Shown: piece by piece, positions 1 to 12,228 of the stretch
Layout of the letters: every line of letters starts with the position of its first letter
Position numbering within the stretch: the stretch's first letter is position 1
Assembly (NCBI GenBank): GCA_963678705.1
Contig: OY783203.1
Coordinates: 3,596,001 to 3,660,000, forward strand
Source: Panorpa germanica
Taxonomy: Eukaryota; Arthropoda; Insecta; Mecoptera; Panorpidae
Direction of reading: 5' to 3'
DNA: 64,000 bases
The notes under the pieces: model-generated
What the model saw: only the letters and a program-made list of their open reading frames with translations
Databases searched by the model: none
What the model was told of the DNA's origin: nothing
Made by a program: the position numbers and the translations under genes

Positions 1-2062
1 TCAACCAATTTTAATTTCTGTAAAAGATGCATCTGTGCTGAACTATATCAACATTAAATTATTAATATTTTTCTATAGATAAAAAATCACAACTAAAGTG
101 TAAAATGCGTCAAAAATCGTTATTTAAGTTAGTAACGTATATTATTATAAAATCCATCCATTCCATTACATTTTATAAAATAATACGCTTACATTAGTAA
201 AAATATGAAATTTATAATACGATTTATTATTCTAATCAAAGTCATTTATAGAAAAAGAGAAATGCCGCAAACATTTCAGAATATTAATCTCCGTTGTTTT
301 GTTAATTATACCTATTATTATGTACAAATCAGTAACACCTAGCATATTTAAAAGTTACCATATCATTTTGAAATAAATGATTGAATCAATAGGGTTTCTG
401 GGAGTCATAACTTTACATAGTAAGAAATTTAAATCATTTTCAAAGTAAATAATTATTTTAAACATTTAAATACACTAAATTAGTTATCTGCGAAGTTGGT
501 TAAATAAACAAATTTGAAATATATGATATAGAGAATATAAAGTAGAACAAAAAAGAATAAAACGGTAAATAAATAGCAAAATAATTTATTTTAGTTACAT
601 ATAGTAGTCAATTTAATCCATAAAAATACACCAGATTAAAAAAAACATTTTTAAAAGATTAATTGTACATGCATGCATGCATATGATATGACTCGTAGTC
701 AGGAGCATTCATAGACAAAGAAATCCGGTATATTTTAAGTCATATCCTACACGAGTTTGTAAAACAAAATTACCTTTCTAAAACAATTTAATACTAAAAT
801 TAAAATATATATCATTTTTAGTTTAATACACTAATATACGAATGATATATCGAATTCCCGTCATAGGTTTGTTTCTTTTACACATTTAAAGTTATTTGTG
901 TTACGAAAACGCACATATGATCGTAACTTCTATGCTGTAATTCCTTCTGACCTGATACTTCTCCAAAGTATATATGATTTTTCTAATAGAAAACATACAA
1001 AATATTGACTAATTCCAGTAAAATTTGGTATGTGCAGCAAAATAATGAAAGAAACAAACTAATATACATACAGCTTCTCTCATTTTGATCCTTGTATCAG
1101 CTATATATATTTTGTTGTTACCGTGAAATAAAAAGTAGACGGAATAAGTATAAACATGTAATATTAGAAAAGTAATGAATCATTTTGTTATGTAAAAATA
1201 AGATTCGGAATTATCTTGCTTCGCTCTGGTATTCCAAATGATCCTGTTGAAATATTTCTTGTCCTATTCATTTTGATTGGCTTATTTAAGATATATTTGA
1301 TTTAGAAGCTATGAAAATACTATTACGCTTAAATAAAAGCTTAAATTTTGAAATGTAAAAAAGAAATAAAGAAAATAAGTAAAAAACTGAGGTAATACTT
1401 AAAATAAATTTGAATTGAGACGCTCAACAAAGTTTTACAGCCGCACATTACATGCGTGTACAAAAACAGATTCAAGTAATATTCAGTTGAATAAACTGAG
1501 TTGCCTTCAACATGTTGGCTTGTGTATTGGGCCTTTAAAACAAAATTGATTTCCTTTATGATAGCATTCCCAGGTCCCACATATGTGTTCATGTATAAAT
1601 CAGACTAAGACGCATATTCGAACATATAAGAGTGTTTCAGCCTAATTGGCGGAAAAATTCATGGCTTACGCATGAATATTCGCTTTCAGATAAGAATATA
1701 CCAAGAACAATTCCAAATAATAGACACATACAAGTATAAACAAATTGATGATTATTGAAATCGTTCTACACAGTAGAACGTTAGTATGTGATTAAAATGC
1801 TACTATATGAGAATGAATAAATTTTATATTAAATGATTTGTTTACGAATTGTGTATGGTCACGAACGAGTGAATGATAACCGCTGACCCATTTCTTAGAT
1901 AAGACAGATAATTAATACAAACCGAATAAATCTAAGTTTTGTCAATATTTTATTTATAATAATATAAGTGCAGATTAAATATAAAATATAATTCGTCAAA
2001 AACCACTAAATTTGGTTAAAAAGGGTATGGTTTCTATTAACCATAGAAGCTAAAAAAATGTT
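1..2062. other. A+T-rich DNA downstream of NAA15
   Basis: No open frame, splice-bounded exon or recognised repeat copy is evident. The only local curiosity is a short alternating run of GCAT units around 669-685. An 83-codon frame on the minus strand near 1341-1592 has no recognisable motif and looks like chance. Confidence 0.6.
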
Positions 2063-2068
2063 TTTATT
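2063..2068 (-). terminator. Candidate poly(A) signal of NAA15
   Basis: TTTATT on the plus strand reads AATAAA on the minus strand, about 130 bp downstream of the NAA15 stop codon. Spacing and sequence suit a cleavage and polyadenylation signal. In DNA this A+T-rich the hexamer is common by chance, and another copy lies near 1950. Confidence 0.4.
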
Positions 2069-2199
2069 GACTTAGAGTACCATTCAGATGTGTATTCTTT
2101 CCTCTTTTACCTACTATTTTTAAGTTTTTATATTTTTTCACGACTGCTTAACCTACTATTATAATAATAAACAAGAAGGGCGGGAAAGTAGTTTATAGG

Positions 2200-3349
2200 T
2201 CAGTTTTTCTTTTCTTCTGCTTCAGTTAAATGATTCACTTCAGTTGAGGGTCCGCCAGGTCGGAACGCCATCGAATAAGGAAATCGATCATGACATCTAG
2301 CGATATATTCCTCTATTTGTGCGTCACACGTGCCAAAGTCGCCGTTTTTGAGAGATTGTAATACACTGGTGCAGGTCTGTAACATAAGAGATTAAGTAAC
2401 ATCATTAGGAATTAGAATTATCACCAGAAAGATGTGGTTAAGGTATTCATGATAAAAATTAACCTCTACATTACCTCTAAAGTTGTTTCCGGCAAACTCA
2501 AATTTGTTACAGATTTTAGCGCTACTTCTTTACATTGTTTATCCATATGATACATCATTCTAGTACCAGCTAGAACACATGGTAAGGAATCAGGATTTTC
2601 CTCTAGGAACTTTTCATTAATTTGCTTCGCATCCATGCCATTAAAAATCTGTGAGTAAAATAAAAATCTTAGATCAGTAAAATAAAAAAAGAAGATAGAT
2701 ATATTACAAAAATAAAGTCCAACCTGCTGAACTTCTCGTTCTACTACAGCTCTAACGGCTGGATCCATTTTTGATTTCTCCGCACTCACAGCCTCATAAA
2801 ATCTAATAATGCAAGTGTGCAGAATATCGTTACTAGGATTCACCAACCGGGCTCTCTTTATAGACTGCAGCATTAGCAGAAGTTTTGCTAAAATGAAAAA
2901 GTATTGTAAGTATTTGAAAACGCGGGTTGAAAAATGACGCGGGTAATATTTTATTATGCCAGTTATTTAATGCAAACCTTTTCTATAATATATTTCAAAT
3001 GCCATTAAATGGGTCTCAATATTTTTCGATGCTAAACTCTGCAAGGGTTGCAAAAATTTGATGGCTTGTTCCAAAGGATCTTCAGTCTAAAAGTTTACAC
3101 TTAATAAATATATGTAACGGCTATATAAATTATTTAAATCATTTTTATATTTCATTACTCTAGCTAGCTTTTCGGGAACCAATTCATCCAATATTGGAGC
3201 TTCAGGGTCACCTTCCATTTGTCTCGATTTATTATGTTGCTCCCGTTTAATTTGCGCCTGAGCAGCCTGTGCACTTTCTTGCTCAGCCTTCTTTTTTGCC
3301 TTGCGTTGTTTATTGCGTAATTTTTTTAGTTCAGAAGGCGCCAAGTTTT
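2200..3349 (-). CDS. NAA15: NatA auxiliary subunit NAA15, C-terminal part (five 3' exons)
   Basis: NAA15 is the large non-catalytic subunit of NatA. It docks the catalytic subunit NAA10 on the ribosome for co-translational N-terminal acetylation. Five exons on the minus strand read in frame: 3349-3159, 3086-2978, 2887-2724, 2648-2475 and 2376-2200 (TGA at 2202-2200). All four introns (72, 90, 75 and 98 bp) have GT-AG ends, and split codons match across each junction. Together they encode 271 residues, against roughly 860 in the full protein. The first exon carries the family's basic segment [18 protein letters not shown], which looks like a nuclear localisation signal, then VPEKLAR. Later exons carry [43 protein letters not shown] and the C-terminal [12 protein letters not shown]. 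All align by eye with the animal NAA15 C-terminal helical-repeat domain. The 3349 end is a splice acceptor (tttcag), so the gene continues upstream, but no earlier exon is recognisable. Identification is firm; completeness is not. Confidence 0.93.
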
Positions 3350-4493
3350 CTGAAATATAAAGAATTGGTTATAAATTTTAAAGACATATTATATCAAATA
3401 CATGAACACTAATTTTATTTAAAATCGATCAATTTAAGAATAAGTGTAAGTGGTGAAAAAATGGAAGTATTATTATATTATTGCCAAACCAAGATAAAGT
3501 TTATTAGTTCTTAAACCTAAAAGTAATAGTGAAAAGTGACAGATCATGGTCGTAACACCGGTTTGACAATGAGGGAACGTTATTGATGAAAAAATGATGC
3601 CTTTAAAGAGTTAGTCGCTAGAAGGGGTGCTGTAATCTGTACCAAAATTACCTGTCCAAAATTACAGCCACAGAAAAATGCAGAAAATCAATTGACTTAA
3701 TTGTTTATTATTTGTTTAAATAAATACAAATAAGCAAAATATTTTTAGATGATGAACTTTAAGTTGTATAGAACCAAAACTTTATTTCTGAACGGCGTAA
3801 AGTCATGAAAAAATAGTAACGAAATAGTAACACAAAACAAAATATAAAGAAAATAACTGCAATTTCTCTGTATACTAACTTCAGTATTTCTGTATACCAA
3901 TATTTTTAATTTACAAGCAATTTTTTGAACCTTGAGTGGTTCTAATCTGGTAAACCTATATTTCTGGACGGTGAAGAACAGTTTCAAAATGATGATAATT
4001 TAAAATTTCAGCTTTTATTGTAATATAATCAAGAAAATACTAATTAGGGAGAAAATATTTATTTATCAATCATTGATGAATTGGTTAATTTGTAAAATAA
4101 TAAATGTAATAAAGTAAAGTAATAAATAAATGTTGTTTTGGATCTCAGGCATTTGCTTACAGCAGGTATTTGGTTTGAAATGGTTAAACTTATGAATTAC
4201 ATGTTCAATATCGGAATGTGATAAAGATTATTGGAGTAACTCCACCCAGACCGGTTTCCGCTGCTATTACTGATATTTGCACCTTGTAGTTACCCGCACA
4301 TTCGGTGAGCCCGAGTCTAGTGCTCTATATATTAGATAGCCGTAATATTATGCAATACATACTGATTCTATGTACAAATGAATACATTAGACACATATAC
4401 ATAATAAACGATATTCATCTTCACCAATCTCATGAAGGAAAGAAGGAAAGTCTATTTATGTAAACGAATGATACCACATTTATATTATGTTAT
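3350..4493. other. Presumed NAA15 intron sequence or intergenic DNA
   Basis: This lies just upstream of the first recognised NAA15 exon, so the next intron should start here. No further NAA15 exon was found. An 80-codon minus-strand frame (3745-3987) contains a weak internal repetition (a phrase like TATTTCTG recurs near 3783, 3890 and 3960) and resembles no NAA15 segment. Confidence 0.5.
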
Positions 4494-5007
4494 CAGGGTG
4501 GCCACAAGAAAATGATTTCAAATTTCCCTGATAATTCCAGGTTTTCCAGTAAAGTTTTTCGTACTGTTCCCTAATATAAAATTTTTATTAGTATCATTTA
4601 AATATTTAAAGTTTTGATTATATTGTAATTAGCAATAATTAAGTCTAGTATTAAACTAAAAAAAATAATTATTTATTTCTGATTTATATTTTATCTCATT
4701 GCTTTAGTTGGCGTTTAATAACTAATTAAGTACGATTTATTTACTCGTTAATTAAAAGTAACTTAAATTGAGTAAGACAAGAATAAGCTAATAACTAGTA
4801 TAAACTAGAACAAATCAACTCTTAATATTTAATAGATAAAATTATTGGAGATTTTTAAATTGATCATCAATAACTTGAATTTCAACTAAAAGTTTAGCTT
4901 TTTTGACGCCAAATTTTTTTTCATTAGCTACACGTTTTCTACAAATTTAGTGATTCATTTCATTTTGAATTTTAAATGAAATATAACGTATTCATACATT
5001 TATGGAA
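4494..5007 (+). repeat. CAGGGTGGCCAC element, copy 1 (right end missing)
   Basis: It begins CAGGGTGGCCACAAGAAAATG and follows the complete copies at 11657 and 47448 through the stretch containing TTCCAGGTTTTCCAGTAAAG, the TTGGCGTTTAATAACTAATT segment and the TTTTGAATTTTAAATGAAAT segment. It then diverges near 5007, before the expected right terminus. There is no coding capacity. It belongs to a non-autonomous DNA transposon family with 12-bp inverted ends; the parent superfamily is not identified. Confidence 0.8.
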
Positions 5008-7011
5008 TTCTTTATCGCACCACTCAGTGTCACCAACCGTAAAAAATATGACTGTACGTATTAAATATTATGTAAAATGAAAGTTTACTCTTTTTTCATT
5101 CGTAATTATTATGAAAATATTTATATGTTTCATCGTATTTATTACATAATAGGATGTTTAGGACTTTATTTTGATAGAAATTGATAACTACATTAGGTTA
5201 TGAGGACCAGAATTTCAATAAATACCACCCATGTTTTATCTAAATGCTTTTAAAGTGACGTTACAATAACCTAAAATTAGGTATAGTCGACTCCCCGAAT
5301 GTTTGCCTACCCCTGACTATAATACAAGTATTTAATAGCCCTTTAAACAGTTTTTCGTAAAAAAAAAAACGTAAAAAGTTTTTTATGTGTTCTTCTATTG
5401 TTTAAATTTTAAGGTTAAGTATTATATATCAATTATTCATATATAAAAAAAATCCGTAAATGGTCCTTAAACGTTCGTTCCATTTAAGATCTGTTGTAAT
5501 TGTATTGCACCAACACTCGATAAACAACAACAACAATACGGAAACCAGCAGTATAGCACGGACCTCGGGCATGGACCATAAAGATATAATACATATTTTG
5601 TTCGAATTGTTATAACTATTACAAAATCAATTAGAAAGAGAACAGGCGAATAGTCCAGTCCAGTCCAAAGGCAAAGGTAAAGTTAAAGGAATGGCAAATT
5701 CCTTTGTGAAACAGAGCAGACTATGACTATGAAGTAATCATGTTGAATGTATTTGAATATTTTGGAAGCATTGATTATGAAAGCAAATGTACTCAACTTA
5801 GCAAACTCTTGTTTTTATTTTAGGTACTTTTATTTATAATATAAAATAGATAGATTTATTATTATTATATTTCCTGGTATTTTATGATGATATTGGTGTT
5901 GCCTTATGTACATGAACAAAAAGTACAAAAATGTATTTCTTACTTTTAAAGTCACCTCTTTTAAAAACTATCCTTGCTACAATAAGTATTAGTCCAAACG
6001 CACATTTGAAACAAGACTTTCTTTGTCGTGGAAGGATTAAACACGTAATTCTAATGAAAATATAAAAATTTCCAACACATTTAACACAGAGTAATGGCAG
6101 TAGTTAAACGTTAAACTCTTAATAATGAACAACTATTTACAATAAGACAAAGATTGTACAAGGCGAGGCATAACAATTTGAGAGCAATTGTAAAGAAAAA
6201 GCGCGAGCGTATCCGTGTGTCTAATAAGAGATCGGACACGCCCAATTAATTTGAGATTTGTTCCGATAACAAAAAAGTACTTGGATACCTATTTAGACTA
6301 CTCGTAATAAAACTAGAGAACTATGAAAGCATAACTCCGTAATTTAGATATAAAATAAATCACTGACATCGAATAAATTCATTTTCAAAATTATAACCTA
6401 AAAAAATATATAATTTATAGAAATGATGTAATTAAGTTTGAAAGTTAACAGAATACATCTTTATTATTTTATAGTAATAAGAAATTGTTATATAATTTTA
6501 ATTTAATTAAAATTGTTTAAATTCTAGTAGAGAAAATGATTGTTATCATTAAACTACACTATATTTATAAATTTGGAAATAAAATATTGTGAAGAAATAA
6601 ACTTTTGATGATTAAATTAATTAATTAGAGTATAAAGAAACGAAATTCTTGTCAAAACAATGAAATCATTGCTAGAACAGTTTATAACCCAGCCAATTTG
6701 TAACCCAACCAACCAAAACTCGGATTTTAGTGAAATACCATTGTAAGACAGGTGAGAAAGTAATAACTTCATAATTTACAAAGAAAAACCTTATACGATA
6801 AACTTAACATACAACCTTTTTAACCCTATTCACTCTAGACTGTATTTCAAATATAAAATGATAACATAATATGAATTTATGCAGGTAATATTATATAATA
6901 ATACGTACTTGCATACATTAATATTGAATATTATATTTTATACATATTTTGTAATAAGAAGTACCATTTCTTTTTTCAATTTATGTAACGTCGGCTTATT
7001 TCAAATGCTAA
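5008..7011. other. A+T-rich stretch without recognised genes
   Basis: I see no exon or known repeat. A slightly G+C-richer patch at 6150-6245 has no long open frame. One TACTCGTA octamer occurs at 6299. Confidence 0.55.
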
Positions 7012-7165
7012 TTGCTATCACTGACAACCTTCGACTATATTGGCAGATTTTTATGATGTCGTGGCTTTATATATGGGCAAAACAAACCCAAACCCAACGC
7101 TGATCCGTGGATCGAACCCGAAGACACAACAGTCTAACGCCAAGCTCTTGGCCACTGTATCGTCT
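7012..7165 (-). repeat. tRNA-derived SINE, best-preserved copy
   Basis: Read on the minus strand, the head has an A-box-like TGGCCAAGAGCTTGGCG (near 7155-7139) and a B box GGGTTCGATCC (7119-7109), spaced as in RNA polymerase III promoters. A tail follows with CATATATAAAGCCACGACAT and a CTGCCAATATAGTCGAAGG-like segment. The tail recurs at 12229, 41010, 41718 and 57595. The combination of tRNA-like head and shared tail identifies a SINE, not a tRNA gene. The overlapping minus-strand frames (7051-7249) are chance. Confidence 0.8.
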
Positions 7166-7587
7166 AAGTACATTAGGCTGAAGAAGTCCAAGTTCACATG
7201 AATCATTCCTTCTTCCGGCTTGTTTATTTCTAACAAGAGTATGATACAAATACTAATATTTTATATATGTTAATTAAAGGAGAATTCATCTTAGCTAATT
7301 ACACCTTTAACTCCCATGCACATAGTTATTACTTTATTCAAGTCAATGTCATCGATGACTGACATATGTTATTAGATTTCTAATTCGTTGTATTAATAAA
7401 TGTAAATCATAAAAATGCGATTAACACTAAGCAGAGGTTGTCAAACTTTTTTAAATGTATTTATCAATTTATTTCAACGAATAAGTATTTATCAAATATA
7501 GGAAAATTAAATTTTAATACTTACAAAAAACTATAAGACTTCTTTTGTATATATTATATACTTTTATTGTAACGGACCTTCCGTTGA

Positions 7588-7762
7588 GGGGGGGTTAAGG
7601 TCAAAACGAAAAAAAAGAAGTATATTTTCGATAATGTTTTTTGACGGCACAGTTAATATATAATTATTTCTATATTTACTACATCATAAAATAACATTTA
7701 AAGAATACTTTGTGAAATTTTCATAAATAAATATCATGAAATGAGGCATTGATAGTGAAACA
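7588..7762 (-). repeat. Repeat copy shared with 21379-21775
   Basis: The reverse complement matches the right part of the longer copy at 21598-21775. Shared landmarks are TGATATTTATTTATGAAAAT, AGAAATAATTATATATTAAC and TTTTGACCTTA followed by a run of C. The copy ends at the G run (7588-7594). It is non-coding and its class is unknown. Confidence 0.7.
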
Positions 7763-8218
7763 AGACATGAGAAGGGGTCGGTTGACTGCATTACTTACTA
7801 GAGATTTAGAACCTCTGGTTTATGTGTTATGCTATGTTAATTAGGCTCGATGTCCGTGAAAACTGTGGGCATTGTTTGTTGTTGTTCACATGAGTCAATG
7901 AAGAATGTACAGATATTATGTAGATTAAGTATATGCCTTATTGGAAGGTTAGAAATCTGATACACAGCTAGAGAAAGCAATGTGACTTAAGTACCTACTA
8001 CTAGTACCTGGTTCAAATATCTTAAATTTTAGATTTCATTCGAAATGGAAATTGCCATGTGGTACTAAAGTTAATTAGGGGTTGTATTAAAAGCAGTGAC
8101 CCAAACACCCCAAGTGCAATCAAATATTAAGGCGTCAAATGCAACTCAGTTTTGATCACGACTTTTTCAGTAGGATCTAGTCGCATTAGCACACTTTATC
8201 ATTATGGAAGTTTCTACG
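7763..8218. other. Non-coding stretch
   Basis: No exon, tRNA or recognised repeat is visible here. Confidence 0.5.
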
Positions 8219-8612
8219 TTAGGCCGTCTGCACACGGATCGACTGATTGCAAACTAGTCGTGCAACGAAAACGAAAAACGAGTCGTGTTTCGTGACTCTA
8301 TAAATTTTTTAACAATAGCATAATAGGGGATTTTATTGTGTCGTATTGTGAGGTATTTGTATGTATTTAAATACGTTTGAAAAGTATTTGTGCACATCTC
8401 TGCTCATGATGTTTACCATCAAAAGCATGCAACGTAATTGCCCTGCGACCTAGAAACACAGTCGCTCAAAACCAATTTCAAATCAGTTTTGTTTCATTCA
8501 TACCGTGTGCGTTTCTCATTCCTATACACGTACGTTCTCTTACTCACAACACAGTTCCATTCTCATTCGGTTCGGGAAGATTCGGGGCACTAAGATCTAA
8601 ACGCTGTCGCAA
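8219..8612 (+). repeat. GGCC...GCACA-ended element, copy 1
   Basis: It starts TTAGGCCGTCTGCACACGG followed by CGACTGATTGCAAACT. This is the inverted counterpart of the right end of the copy at 16556-16856. It also shares a module containing TGTGCACATCTCTGCTCATG and a second module with TTCCATTCTCATTCGGTTCG. The right terminus is not clear. It is a non-coding DNA-transposon-like repeat. Confidence 0.7.
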
Positions 8613-8867
8613 ATTTCTGAACTAGTTGATTCACAAATTTAAAGAAAACATTGAATCTTATCTCAACTTGAATTCTTAATGAAACTCGAACAAGAAGAAC
8701 TTAGAACAGACAGAATTACCCAAAAAAAAATCAATAATATTGGCAATTACAGAATAATATTAAGACAAATTGAGAGCTACCGAGCCTGTAAAACTCCTCG
8801 TAAAATAAATGTACAAAAGCTCGAGTATGTCTGCAAATGTTACATAATCACTAGGCTGACTAGCCAC

Positions 8868-8955
8868 TCGGGTTAGCCGGGCCAGCAGCAAGAGTGCAGC
8901 CGCAGGGCTCCACCGAAGTGAGTCACCAGCACAACTCGGCACTCACTATATGGTA
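8868..8955. other. G+C-rich islet with splice-like edges
   Basis: About 85 bp are far richer in G+C than the surroundings. On the plus strand the islet is preceded by a CTAG acceptor-like site and followed by ATG|GTAGGT, a plausible donor. On the minus strand it encodes a leucine-rich stretch (ALLLLARL), but that frame has no ATG. It could be a short untranslated exon or a relic; neither is demonstrated. Confidence 0.2.
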
Positions 8956-10520
8956 GGTACTGGGTACTGGGTATTGGGGGCATTTACCTCTAAATTTAAA
9001 AACTAGAAACTCGATTATAGGTGTGATAACGCTCTATTTATATGTACATGCATTCCGACGGGACTTTATTTGGATCAAATGCATTTTTGCTTGGCTTTGT
9101 TACAAATATTTCTGAAATATTGTAGTTTTCAATGCAGAAAATGTTTATCATGTAAAAATAATGGAAGTGGCGGATATGTGCATTAAAATTAGAAAGTTAT
9201 TTGACTTTATTAATGTAAACGTATAATGTCAATAAGTACGTTTATACTCAAAGCTATTTCCATAATTTTTATATGTATTTTCTTAAAATATACATTAGTT
9301 ATTGACAATGTTATCTCATATGAAATAATTATATACCTGTCTCCTCTCTTCTCATATTCTAATATTCACTGTATATTTTAACCTATTTGTCAAATAAATA
9401 ATTTTTTTAGTGGTTGACTTATTACTTTAATGTAGAAAAATAATTTGAGGCATCATTGTGCAGTAATGTCACCATGATATTATGTTTTAAATATTAGTAT
9501 TAAAATCTTTTTTTAAATTCAAATTATTATCTTTCGAATATGCGTTCATATTTTTCTAATTCTTCTTTTCATTCTTTGATTTGAGTTCTACAATTCGCGC
9601 CTTGACAAACTAAAGAAGAAGAGCAATATTTTTTAGCAATATTTTAAAGGACATCCTACATTTTGTGTCGTGTTAAAACAAATAATCTTTAATCACAAAT
9701 GTTATTTATGATATTGACATAGGACAAACCTTACCAAATCTTAAAGGTAAGGGTGGATATTTCTTTCTATACAAAAAACATTTTTGCAGGATAAATATTA
9801 TTATCCTCTTATAAAAAAAACATTGATCACACATAAAATTCATCCTATGTATAGGAAATTTATAGGTTTATCGATTAGGAAGCAATTGATTTGTTTCCCA
9901 GTTTTTATTTATATATACTGTTATATATTTAAAATTGATTAATACCATACGCGTTTGCAGGTATAGTTAAGCAGTTGAGGTTATGTAAATATTGTCTTTT
10001 TTTAATTATCATTTTGATACAGAAGAAGGAGAAGTACAAGAAAAATTCAAAATGTCTACATGGGCTGTAACATATTCCCGCCTGTTCTACAAAGTACAAA
10101 TTTTGAGCTGGAAGGTCTAGATAGAAAAAGGCTTCTTCATTTTACTCAAAGTAAGAATTAATATGTTTTAAATAAACTTAAATGTTTATAAATCTACGTA
10201 TAACATAACCTAGAAATGTGGCCAATTTAAAAATTCGCGAATGTCAGTTGAAAATATTGTGGAGTCAAGTAAAGAAATGACATGACTATGACATATTTCT
10301 TTAAGTGAGTTTTCTTTTTATCTATGATTGATCATCTTTATAACTATAAAGGTGATCTAACTAGTATGAGTACGGGCTACTGAGATATTAAAATAAGGGT
10401 AATAAGAACGGCTTAAAAATAAACAATAAATAACAGAGAAATGTTCTCACACGACTAAACAGAGTCTGCCAACAGTGTGACTCCCCGCAAGGAGCCCGCA
10501 TTGTAAAGACAACAAGGCAA
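8956..10520. other. A+T-rich stretch without recognised genes
   Basis: No exon or family-level repeat was recognised. Many short poly-T and poly-A runs are present. Confidence 0.5.
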
Positions 10521-10544
10521 GGGGAGAGGGAGGGGGACGGGGGG
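10521..10544 (+). other. G-quadruplex-capable G-run cluster
   Basis: Four runs of G (4, 3, 5 and 6) are separated by loops of AGA, A and AC. This meets the usual G3+ N1-7 four-run definition. It is a strong outlier in DNA of about 70% A+T. No promoter or gene is evident next to it. Confidence 0.75.
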
Positions 10545-11262
10545 AGGACACTTGAGACTGTCGAATATTCACACAGTTTTATATTATTTGTTTAATTTAT
10601 GAGAAAACGTCATACTACACAACAGTGTTGCAATAGATGTTTAAAAGTAGCTCAAGGACGGTGTATCATGTACGGATTCTGTTTTCGGTCCATTTTGTTT
10701 TGGAATCCGATTTCAGCAGACAATAAACGACATCTCCTCTCCCCACCTCCTTGCTAATTGGTCTTAAATATACAAATATATAAATATAACTTTTAACACA
10801 TTTATCAAAATAAGCATAATATTTTATATATAATTCCGTATGTAAAAACAACAAGAAAAAATCCACAATCCAGCTTGACGTTAACTCCAATGTCTAACTT
10901 ATCTTGATTTATATATTTCAACAAACTTATGAATTAAAATGCATGAAAAAAGAACTGTCAGAAAATTGTTTCCAAAATATTTTTCCTGTTTTATAATGAA
11001 TATATTATAGTTTCGTAGATAATGAAACATTTACGTAATATTAATGTAAGAGATACGTTTAGATAAAAATAATATCAAAATGCTACATAGTTATGTTAAA
11101 CTGGTACAGTTTATGCATCAATAAGAAATCAACAAATAGTTTTTTGTACATTGTCAGTAATTGATATTTTTGTTCCAACAGAAATGAGGTTAAACTGGTA
11201 GCTGAAGAAGAAATGATTGCTAATCTGAAACCAGTATAATACTCGTTACTCTTCCCACTGAC

Positions 11263-11422
11263 CTCAGATTCTATAAAGAAGAGTCGAGACTCCCCGAGGA
11301 AGGGCAAGGTCACATAAGGAATGCAGTGCTGTATCACGACTGCTGAGAGATCGCGGATCGCGGATGGCGGAATCCCGCTCATCGCTCGCTGGATGATTTC
11401 ACGGGCAACGAGACGGGCAATG
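11263..11422 (-). CDS. Exon-like islet of unknown gene (weak)
   Basis: On the minus strand a 160-bp stretch is bounded by an acceptor-like AAACAG before 11422 and a donor-like GAG|GTCAGT after 11263. It is open for 53 codons and markedly richer in G+C than its flanks. The peptide includes REIIQRAMSG, IRDLSAVVIQHC and LPFLGESRLFF. I recognise no family. The acceptor has a poor pyrimidine tract and no partner exon was found. It may be a real small exon, a promoter islet or a transposon fossil. Confidence 0.22.
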
Positions 11423-11656
11423 CTGTTTGTTATGTAAGATTTTCGTTTTTAAATGAACATACTCGTACTTGTTTATAACGCAAATATGCTAACAAATTGC
11501 ATGTTAACTTACATACATGTAATACTTTACTTAACAAAACCATTTAGTGTATTTAATTTAAATAAAATGGTCCTATGTTATTACCTTTTAATTCTTGCTC
11601 AGTTCTTTATAAGACTGTAGCTTTTTAATTTAATTTATTTAAAGCTAATGCTAAGT

Positions 11657-12223
11657 CAGGGTGGCCACAAAAAAGTGATTTCAAATTTCCATGATAATTC
11701 CAGGTTTTCCAGTAAAGTTTTTCGTACTTTTCCCTGATATAGAAATTTTATTCGTATCACTTAAGTATTTAAAGTTTTGATTATTGTATTGCACTGGTAT
11801 TAAAGTAAAAAAAAATATATTTATTTCTTATTTATTTTTTATCTCATTGCCCTAGTTGGCGTTTAATAACTAATTAAATACGATTTATTACTCGTTACTC
11901 TTAAATTGAGTCAGACAAAAATAAGCTAATGACTAGAATAAACTAGAACAAATTAACTCTATATTTAATAGATAGAATTATTGAATATTTTTAAATTGAT
12001 CATCAATAACCTAATTTCAGCTTTTTTTGACGCCAAAATTTTTTCATTTGCAACACGTTTTCTTTTTAAATTTTCTAATTTATTTCATTTTGAATTTTAA
12101 ATGAAATATAATATACTATATATGAAATAGTTGCTGCAATCAAATTCCCTGATATTTCCAGGTTGCATTAAATTCCCTGATAATTCCCGGATTTCCAGGT
12201 TTTCCCGGTCTGTGGCCACCCTG
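11657..12223 (+). repeat. CAGGGTGGCCAC element, complete copy (567 bp)
   Basis: Both termini are present: CAGGGTGGCCACA at the left and TGTGGCCACCCTG at the right, a perfect inverted repeat. The flanks carry a direct duplication TAAGT (11652-11656 and 12224-12228), a plausible target-site duplication. The interior has no open frame and contains several TTCCAGG or TTCCCTGATA phrases near both ends. It behaves like a MITE. The insertion abuts a SINE tail at 12229. Confidence 0.85.
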
Positions 12224-12228
12224 TAAGT

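Noticed and set aside
7109-7157. A functional tRNA gene suggested by A and B boxes
   Set aside because: No cloverleaf with acceptor and anticodon stems can be drawn, and the same head is repeated with a SINE tail elsewhere.
7051-7249. Two overlapping minus-strand open frames
   Set aside because: They fall within and beside the tRNA-derived SINE copy.
8760-8942. Minus-strand frame with a signal-peptide-like ALLLLARL stretch
   Set aside because: It begins at GTG, not ATG, and extends into A+T-rich DNA. No ATG lies close upstream in frame. The G+C islet is kept only as a weak feature.
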